NCBI GenBank assembly: GCA_014529385.2
Contig: CM043944.1
Span: 170,036,740 to 170,100,739 of the forward strand
Source of the DNA: Adiantum capillus-veneris
Taxonomy: Eukaryota; Streptophyta; Polypodiopsida; Polypodiales; Pteridaceae
Length of the DNA stretch: 64,000 nt
Direction of reading: 5' to 3'
In this document: positions 57,436 to 64,000 of the stretch, piece by piece
Numbering within the stretch: the first letter of the stretch is position 1
Layout of the letters: each line of letters begins with the position of its first letter
Translations under genes and position numbers: made by a program
The notes under the pieces: model-generated
The model's input: only the letters and a program-made list of their open reading frames with translations
Told to the model about the DNA's origin: nothing
Databases searched by the model: none

Positions 57436-58218
57436 CATTGCTTGTAGCATATTTAAGGGTACGGGCATTTCATCCCCCTCATGTCTTACCCAAGTCGTCC
57501 CCCTATTTCCCCAAGTGTCTATGGTTGCTGCTAGGTGGACCCAATCCACATTGTCCGACTCAGTCATCCCAGGTAGTACATCCATATAAGGAGAATCTTC
57601 CCCAACACCAGTGTCCGCTTTACACGTGTAACAATACTGCAATGGGGCCAAGTGAATTGTGGTGTCAGATCTATGATCAATTATAAACCTGTTTCCTAGA
57701 GGATGTGCTCGACCCGTCACAAGATCCACTCGAATGACAGAATCTTGGAACTGCAAGTAGACATGGTTTTTAGACCAGTCATGCACCATTTTTGCTTCCC
57801 TCATGAAAGGACGTCCTAAGATCATCTCCGATGCCATAGTGTGTTTGGAGAAATCCATAACATTGAAGATAACTCTTATTTTATGTCCAAAAACCTTGAT
57901 CTTGAGATCTTCTAGCATCCCAATAGGTTTAACAATAGACCCATTGGCCATCTTCACTACTATGGTTGTGGTCGCAAGGTGAGGTCTTCCCATAGTTTCC
58001 CAGCAATTTTTAGTCACAATGCTAACCCCAGCGCCACCATCAAGGATTCCCTTCACAGTTAATCCGTTAGTAGTGATTGGTATGGTCACATTGGATTCAT
58101 CACCCTCAAAGTATTGTCCCAACTTGTTAACAGGTATTTCTATAGCAAGGTTCTCATCTAGGTTGGGTTGTGGATCTATGTATTCCTCCTCTATTGGCAT
58201 CTCCCCAGCCCCATCCAT
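57394..58218 (-). pseudogene. Gypsy aspartic protease-like ORF
   Basis: 274 codons from MDGAGEMPIEEEYIDPQPNL. It contains the retropepsin core VKGILDGGAGVSIVTKNCWE, the flap-like MANGSIVKPIGMLEDLKIKV and the end MILGRPFMREAKMVHDWSKN, colinear with the element A protease at 17,447-18,379. The active-site triplet DSG is DGG here; the catalytic Asp stays but the Ser is lost. It is open throughout, then shifts into the WVPK ORF. It is the only pol-type domain in the 6,046-bp element. Confidence 0.8.
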
Positions 58219-58309
58219 CTGTGCAAATTGTGGTAGCCCAAACTTCAGTTCTCCATGGAGGAAGGCTCGAAGAGCTGAGACAAGGGTCTCTAACTCAAGA
58301 CCCTTGAGA

Positions 58310-58925
58310 CCCCCTCAAGGGCCTCTATTCGCTTGGTACTGACCTCATGAGGCCCTAGGCTTAAAAATGCTCTATCTTGAGCTAGAGACGTCAGCTTTCA
58401 GCGTTTTAAAGAGCTATCCTATGGTTTTTGGACATTTCGGATGCATCCGTGGGCTTAAAAAGTGCTATATCTTAATCCTAGGGCCTCATAAGGTCAGAAC
58501 CAAGCGAATAGAGGTCCCTGAGATCCCTCAAGCGTCTCTATTTGCTTGGTTCTGACTCCTTCATAGTCTTAAATAGTACCTATCAATCACTATCAAGTAC
58601 AATCTGTTGGAATTTAAATTGCGAGTACTTCATAAAAAGGTGATTGATACTTGTGCGAGATATACAAGTACAAGTCCTTCACTTTATAGGATAGCAACAA
58701 CGGGTCATAAAAAGGCGTTTGGCGCTTGTGCCAGATGTCATTATCAAGCGCCTTACTTTCCTGATGATAGTGACAATTTCACCAAAATGGTTTTCATGGA
58801 CATTTTCAAAATGAGAAAAAAGTTTTTTTCAACGTAACGTTAGCCTTCTTCCTATTGGCTAAGGAGCATTCTCTCACTAGAGTTGAAAGGCCCAAAAATG
58901 AGTCCATTTCTTTCCTAATGCCCCG
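58310..58925 (-). repeat. Copy 2 of the ~0.55-kb repeat, with internal hairpin
   Basis: The complement matches 42,050-42,560. It has an internal inverted repeat of about 41 bp (58,322-58,363 with 58,474-58,514), built on cctctattcgcttggt...tgaggccctagg. The same phrase recurs a third time at about 58,535-58,555. Confidence 0.8.
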
Positions 58926-59155
58926 GGGCTTTGTGTAAGATGCTCTCCCATAATATCGTAGTCAGAGGAAGAGTCGCTAGCCGCTATATTTGGGTCTTGG
59001 GTTGCACTACCTTGGGTCCCCGCCGAGGGCGTAGACCCTAGCGTGGAAGGATAGTGAGTACCCCCGTAAATCGAAGCACTAGCTAGTTGTTCGGACTCTA
59101 GCACACGACTAGAGCGTAGATACATGTGCTTTGGGTGCCCTACAAGTGTCGGCAA
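58877..59155 (-). CDS. Short Ser/Thr-rich ORF, possible gag start
   Basis: 92 codons, MPTLVGHPKHMYLRSSRVLE onward, with a Ser/Ala/Thr-rich middle (GSTPSAGTQGSATQDPN) and an acidic patch (DSSSDYD). It is the first frame after the PBS and leader, where gag begins in Tat elements. No domain is recognised. Its 3' end overlaps the repeat at 58,310-58,925, so it is probably truncated. Confidence 0.35.
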   Translation of the reverse strand: MPTLVGHPKHMYLRSSRVLESEQLASASIYGGTHYPSTLGSTPSAGTQGSATQDPNIAASDSSSDYDIMGEHLTQSPGALGKKWTHFWAFQL

Positions 59156-59916
59156 GTACCCTCAAAGGTTACTTACTTTGTTTTGTGGGTGTTTTGCACC
59201 CCGTTTTCTACTTGATTTTTTCTTGTTTTTGATGTTTTTTTAATGTTTGATTTTTTTTATTGAAGTGTCTGATAGCTCGAAACGAGCGTATCACTTAAAG
59301 GGTCGCTGTGTGCTTTATAGCACAATTTTCGGGCATCTGACGTTCCGTTGGTCCTCAAAAATCAATTTTTAGCTACGTGTGAAGCTAAAATTCTTTTTTT
59401 TTTTTAAAGGCGATTAAGGCCTAGGCCTGAGCGTGAGCTTGGGTTTGGGTCTGGGAGATATTCTCGATCCCGGTCCTACCTTTAAAAAAAATTTATTTTA
59501 TATTTTATATTTTTTTTTATTTTTTTTTTAAAGGATAAGGTCGCCGCGGCCTGCGTGAGAGCACACACACAATCTATCTACCTACTTCTAACTAATATAC
59601 CTACTCTTACACACTAACACACTCTATTAACTCTCACTAATCTACTTCCTACTTACTGTACACAGAAAACTAACTACCTTAATACACAGAGAATAAACAC
59701 AGAACCTTTGAAATCTCTATTAACAAAGAAAACTAACTACCTTAATACACAGAGAATAAACACAGAACCTTTGAAAACTCCATTAACAAAAAAAACACAC
59801 AGTATAACACCAAATCCCTCTTCTCAACACACACACACTCCTTCCCTACCTTTCCTATAATTGAAATTGCACCACAGAGAAGCACAGAGTGCTACTCGAG
59901 CTTCATGTATGGCATT
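59156..59916 (-). other. Leader of the 6,046-bp element
   Basis: Non-coding, with T tracts at 59,390-59,405 and 59,480-59,530. It also holds a tandem pair of a roughly 65-bp unit (gaaaactaactaccttaata at 59,666 and 59,728). Confidence 0.65.
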
Positions 59917-59933
59917 CCCCGGCAACGGCGCCA
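59917..59933 (-). other. Primer-binding site, Asp-tRNA type
   Basis: ccccggcaacggcgcca on the plus strand, i.e. tggcgccgttgccgggg, the PBS common in plant Tat/Athila elements and attributed to tRNA-Asp. Four A residues separate it from the LTR. Confidence 0.85.
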
Positions 59934-59937
59934 AAAA

Positions 59938-60173
59938 TGTGCGCGTATGTCGCACATGTCAATGCAAGGAACTTGTCGATACACCGTGTGCGAGCCACAA
60001 ATGGCTCCAAGCACACAACAAGCCTAAACTAGTAAGCTCAAAGAAGGCGATGGTGTGTCACTCACCGCTCTACGCTTTCTTCGTGGAGGATTCCTCGCCG
60101 CGAAGAAGAAGGAGCCGCCGCTTCGCTGTGCTCAACCGCTTCGCCGCCGCCGTGCCTTCGTAATGCTCGATCG

Positions 60174-60235
<62 letters not shown>

Positions 60236-60574
60236 CACACACACACACACACAAGGAGGTGAAGAAGAAGAAGATGGAGATGGAGATGGAGCAAGATCAC
60301 TCTTCTATTGCACAAATGAGAGAATGAGTGGATTTTAGGTTTTGTTGACTTTTATATGAGCTCGCCCCATTCACACTTGGGCGCCCATGCTTTGCCAACT
60401 AATCCCTTGAATGTTCCAGTTAGAGTGCGCCTCTCATGGGCTATCACTCTTACCCTTTTCCTATTGGACCGACAAGCCCGGTACCTGACTCTACAAGTAA
60501 ATAATAGAACGTCCGCCGTAGGTTACAACGTCCGTCGTAGGTGATAGGGTATCCGTGCGCCGTGAGGGTTAACA
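59938..60574 (-). repeat. 5' LTR of the 6,046-bp element (637 bp)
   Basis: The same ends as the other LTR, but with about 75 extra bases near 59,968-60,043 (aacttgtcgatacaccgtgt onwards) and a longer CT tract (60,176-60,232). Elsewhere the two are close to identical. Confidence 0.9.
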
Positions 60575-60579
60575 CTTGC

Positions 60580-61470
60580 AGTTTTTGACTTGCAGCTTGT
60601 ATTTTGGTGTTTTGGTCAACTTTTTGTTGTTTCTTGCTATGATTGAGGGTCATGGATCGCGATCCTTGTTCCACCTCATCCAGTCATGAAATTTAGTCAA
60701 TTGTATGCATGTCCCCTGTAGAGGTCAAATTTTCACTTATTTTTTAGTTTGGACAACAAAAAGTCAAAAAAGCACAATTTTTGTCTATTTCCAAGGTTTG
60801 TGTACTTTCTCGTCAATTTCTTGATTTAAATAAGTATGATGTGTCAATTTTCCACCAAAAGAGTGTATCTAGAGATTGAAACCCCACATAACCCTCTTGT
60901 ATCAGTTTCCATCCAAATTGTTTGAGGGGTAATGGATCACGATCCATATTCCTACACATTTTGGCCTGAAACTTTTCAGATTAGCTTTATTTAGCTTGGT
61001 TCACCCTTTTTTCCACTTATTTTCGGGTTTGTATTTGCTTTTGTGCTCAAACTATCAGATTTCTAAGATAACCAAAATAAGGATTTGACAAAAAAAAAAT
61101 CCTTGATCCTTTTTTCTCAATTTGATGGTTATAGGTGTTACCTAACCTACTCCTAATTGCAAAATTGAATCCTATGACTAAACAACAACAAATGGTGTAT
61201 AATTGAAAGAAAAATGGAATATGGAATAGTACTTTCAAAGAATCAGAGAATATAAAAAATGAAATGCTTTCATATCTCACTCTTCACAACTACTAATGCC
61301 TCTCAAGAGTAGGCCTAGCAAGTCCGCGACTTTTAGCCTCTACCAAGCACTAAACCACGTGTCTAGATGTCTATGACTGCTAAAGTGTAAATGAATTGGA
61401 GAGCAAAAATCAAAAGTCTATAAGTAAAAAGCTACTACTAGGTCACTTACCACCCAAGGATCGCTATCCT
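60580..61470 (-). other. 5' leader of element D, part 1
   Basis: Non-coding. It carries GGATC-type dyads at 60,652-60,665, 60,932-60,947 and 61,458-61,469, continuing the series from 54,097 once the nested element is removed. Confidence 0.55.
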
Positions 61471-61485
61471 TAGCAATGGCGCCAA
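61471..61485 (-). other. Primer-binding site of element D
   Basis: tagcaatggcgccaa on the plus strand, i.e. ttggcgccattgcta, a variant of the Asp-type PBS, directly next to tgttagcggg. Confidence 0.7.
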
Positions 61486-62401
61486 TGTTAGCGGGTCGCT
61501 GTGACAAACGTTTATAGCATAGCTATCTAGCACTAACATAATGTCATTACTTAGGGAAGCAACTCGGACGGGGCACGAAGACTCTTTAAGGGTGTCAACC
61601 TCAAGAAGTGAAACTATAGAACGACAATATCTCTAGCACCAACAAATCTATCACTCTTGGATCTGGCAACCTGCTTATTTACTATGTCACTACAATCAGT
61701 CCTCTCACCATTTTGTCACTCGAACGAAGTCCAAATGCTACGAAACTTTGGGAGGAATTCTAAGACACTTAGGAGTACTAACCTACCAAGTTTGGTTGCA
61801 AGCCAAAGAGGTACCAAAATCACGATCCATCATGATCAAGGTTCTAGAAATTGCAAGTGAACATACCAAAAAGGTCACCCGATGGTCTTAGAACACTCTC
61901 CTATGGTCAAAATGTAAAAAAAAATCATTAATGCACTCAAAACAATAGATTTAACCTACGAGCCCGTAGTCGCAAACCACAACAGAATTGACAATGACTA
62001 TACTTGTATGAAAGAGCAATAGACAAGGAGCACATTGCAAAGTTTGGAATCGAAATGTGATTACCAAAGCTCAAGATATGAGGATTACAAGGCGCATGAG
62101 AGTAGCCGCTCTTAGTGGTATACTCCAAAACTCCAAAATTTAATAATAATAAGTGTCCCTTTTCCACTTTAAAAAATGAGTTTTATATCTAGGGCTCACT
62201 TGTGGCCAACTCTACAAGACTTAGACTCATTTACAAATCACACAACCTGGAAGTAGCATAGACAGACTCAAGGTGATCTGAATAAAATCAGAGACTCTCA
62301 TATAGTTACAAAAGCTTTCCAAAAAATAATGGATATCAAAATTTGGGGCTCAAAATGAAGAGATCGCCTCGAAGGACGCCCGTCTTGTTTTACTACCAAC
62401 A
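61486..62401 (-). repeat. Probable 5' LTR of element D (about 916 bp)
   Basis: It begins tgttagcggg next to the PBS. Its right end is set at ctaccaaca (62,401), where LINE text begins; this end is tentative. A minus-strand TATA-like word (atataaaactc) occurs near 62,175. It does not clearly match the LTR at 43,822-44,711, so the two may be different families. Confidence 0.5.
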
Positions 62402-62930
62402 CATGCTCAAGATCTTGCTTTTATGAACTTTTTGTTTGCTTTCTTCCCATGCAATTGTAGGAAGTCCATGTGAGGGGTTTTGACGCATCTTTATCGTGTA
62501 CTCCACAACCCTTTCCATGCCCATAACCTTATTTGGAAGAGAGCCCAACTCAAGAAGTAGGAGCATATATGGTGTTGGTGTCTTAACTTGGAGAAAGTTT
62601 GTAACAAAATGCTTTTGGGTATTTTTGAACACTTTCCAAGTAGACTTTGGATTGCTCTTATCCCACACTTCAACTCCATAGAGAAGAATTCGTGTCACCA
62701 AAAAGTTACTTCTTAAGGACCCAATATTTGACATCCCCTGCATTACACATGTTCTCAAATGAATAGTACGCTCTTTTTTTAGCTTCCAATTGATGCATAG
62801 CGCGTATGTACCACTTGTGATTGGCCAAAACCTCAAGGACAAGGTACTTAAAGCTCTCCAAAACTTCAAGTGTCTCATGGATTCTTCTTATGATTGGTTT
62901 TGACAAGAATAACCTTTATTTTGGATTCAT
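62402..62930 (-). pseudogene. LINE reverse transcriptase C-terminal remnant
   Basis: On the minus strand: ESFKYLVLEVLANHKWYIRA, KRAYYSFENMCNAGDVKYWV, then in another frame LVTRILLYGVEVWDKSNPKS, TWKVFKNTQKHFVTNFLQVK, LLLLELGSLPNKVMGMERVV and EESKQKVHKSKILS. This is the order of the region after the RT palm in plant non-LTR elements (FKYLG, LLYGVEVW). Two frames are needed, so it is dead. It appears cut at its 3' end by the LTR border at 62,401. Confidence 0.8.
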
Positions 62931-64000
62931 TCACACAATCAGCCCACTATGCGAGTAAAAGTTCTCAAGGACAACCATAAGCTTTTGTCCTGGGGAGTCC
63001 ACTATGTAAAAATTGCATATAGCACGTGTGAACAAGAGGTATTTAAATAATCCCTAGGCTATTTCTAATCTATGTCATACAATGTGTTGTCCATTGCTAT
63101 CTAGTTTACAAGTAAATATGTCCAGTATAGAGGTAAATATGTCTACTATTTGTGAATGACCTATGGTATATTTAAGATATATGTAGGCGGTTTGGTCTAG
63201 GTAGGGAGTTTGCATTGAGGTTATGTATTCTATAGCTATGAAGCATGTATTAAGCTTAGGTGCCCTACATATTGTCTAACTATAGTGCTTTACGCATTGA
63301 GTTATGCACATACTTTAGGACTATGCAACTATGAGTTATATTCTATGTAGCATTTTCATAGTAACATATGCATTAGGATGCTAAATGGAGTACACTTGCA
63401 CTCATGTGGCATGTTTTTTGTTATATAGCTAGTTGCTTTATTCAGTTGTGTGCTATACAACATGTACTTGTCAAACATGAAATCGGATGTGGACCATATA
63501 GTAGATACCTATGGGGTGAGATGCAAGGTTGAAGCAAGGTATGTGCTATAAGGAACATCCTTGCCAAGTTAGATGTATGTGCTACACAATAAAACCCTAT
63601 GAACTATGAACGTATGTTATATATAGAAAAGACCAATGTGTATGCTATACAGCAAATACATACAGAATAAGAATCAAGAATTTTACCATATAGCTCAAAT
63701 GTGTGAAGTGTGGTGCACCTTAAATAGAAAATTGAGCTTTTCTAATTGGGTACTTTGTATAGATGCGTATGGAGAGCATGGAGACAATGTATGCAATGGC
63801 ATGTGAGTAGGTTAGTTTCTATTGTATCTTACAAAAGGCAATAGAAAATTCAATAAACTTCTCCCTAATGTTGTCCTTCCCCCACTTTTCCCTATAAAGG
63901 ATGAAGGGAAGACCTATGTTGGCATGTACAATAGTTGGATTGGATATGGCCTAAGCTTCTTTTCATATGCCCTTGAGGAAGATTCTATGCCATTCCATCA
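62931..64000. other. No gene recognised
   Basis: About 1.07 kb of AT-rich sequence with recurring tatgtgctata(t/c)agc-like words (for example 63,451, 63,543 and 63,643). No domains, LTR ends or PPT were seen. Confidence 0.5.

Larger units (their letters stand above)
54524..60579 (-). mobile_element. RT-less Gypsy-type element (6,046 bp), TSD CTTGC
   Basis: The body is 54,529-60,574 with cttgc at 54,524-54,528 and 60,575-60,579. LTRs are 565 and 637 bp. On the minus strand: 5' LTR (60,574-59,938), Asp-type PBS, leader with A/T tracts, a short Ser-rich ORF (59,155-58,877), a repeat also found at 42,050, a protease ORF (58,218-57,394), a WVPK-repeat ORF (57,435-56,879), long non-coding sequence, PPT and 3' LTR. 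No RT, RNase H or integrase is readable, so it is non-autonomous. Confidence 0.9.

Noticed and set aside
43822-62401. Treating 43,822-62,401 as one element with matching LTRs
   Set aside because: The LTRs at 43,822-44,711 and 61,486-62,401 do not clearly match, two C termini of the extra ORF are present and no common TSD was found, so at least two elements are mixed.
1-64000. CRISPR arrays, integrated viruses or bacterial operons
   Set aside because: No regular short repeat-spacer arrays and no viral capsid or movement genes; all RT-containing elements have retrotransposon order.

Overview
This is a nuclear window from a land plant with a large, retrotransposon-packed genome. Plant chromovirus-like Ty3/Gypsy, Tat/Athila-like Ty3/Gypsy, Ty1/Copia and LINE fragments lie nested inside one another. 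Priming sites match plant initiator-Met and Asp tRNAs, and the single host gene is a plant-type peroxisomal enzyme. A fern or other seed-free vascular plant is plausible but not proven. I see no bacterial features, tRNA/rRNA genes or CRISPR.

Layout. 1-2,094: LTR fragments. 2,095-4,452: truncated minus-strand Copia with a duplicated leader/PBS. 4,601-6,248: internally deleted minus-strand Gypsy whose LTR abuts a second LTR head to head, making a 276-bp fold-back. 6,249-11,150: decayed plus-strand chromovirus-like Gypsy, with a 700-bp solo LTR in its RNase H region. 11,151-19,330: minus-strand Tat-like Gypsy lacking RNase H and integrase but carrying a 1,150-codon extra ORF next to its polypurine tract. 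19,331-26,700: gag and LINE remnants, then about 4 kb with nothing recognisable. 26,717-33,493: complete plus-strand Copia (TSD GATAG) whose 5' LTR is split by a 1,651-bp solo LTR (TSD GTATA). 33,494-35,880: Gypsy tail and LINE ORF2 remnant.

36,386-37,237 is the only convincing host gene: an intronless, intact delta3,5-delta2,4-dienoyl-CoA isomerase ending in the peroxisomal signal SKL.

37,569-43,821: mostly silent sequence, then Copia debris including an inverted gag/RT chimera. 43,822-62,401: another Tat-like complex on the minus strand. Into it two LTR elements have inserted with perfect target duplications: a 3,785-bp non-autonomous Copia (CACGT) and a 6,046-bp RT-less Gypsy-type element (CTTGC). 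62,402-64,000: LINE remnant and silent sequence.

The strongest candidate for something little described is the extra ORF of the Tat-like elements. It is a roughly 1,149-residue coiled-coil, proline-rich protein encoded immediately upstream of the PPT; its C-terminal module recurs in two other places here. The two TSD-flanked defective elements come next.
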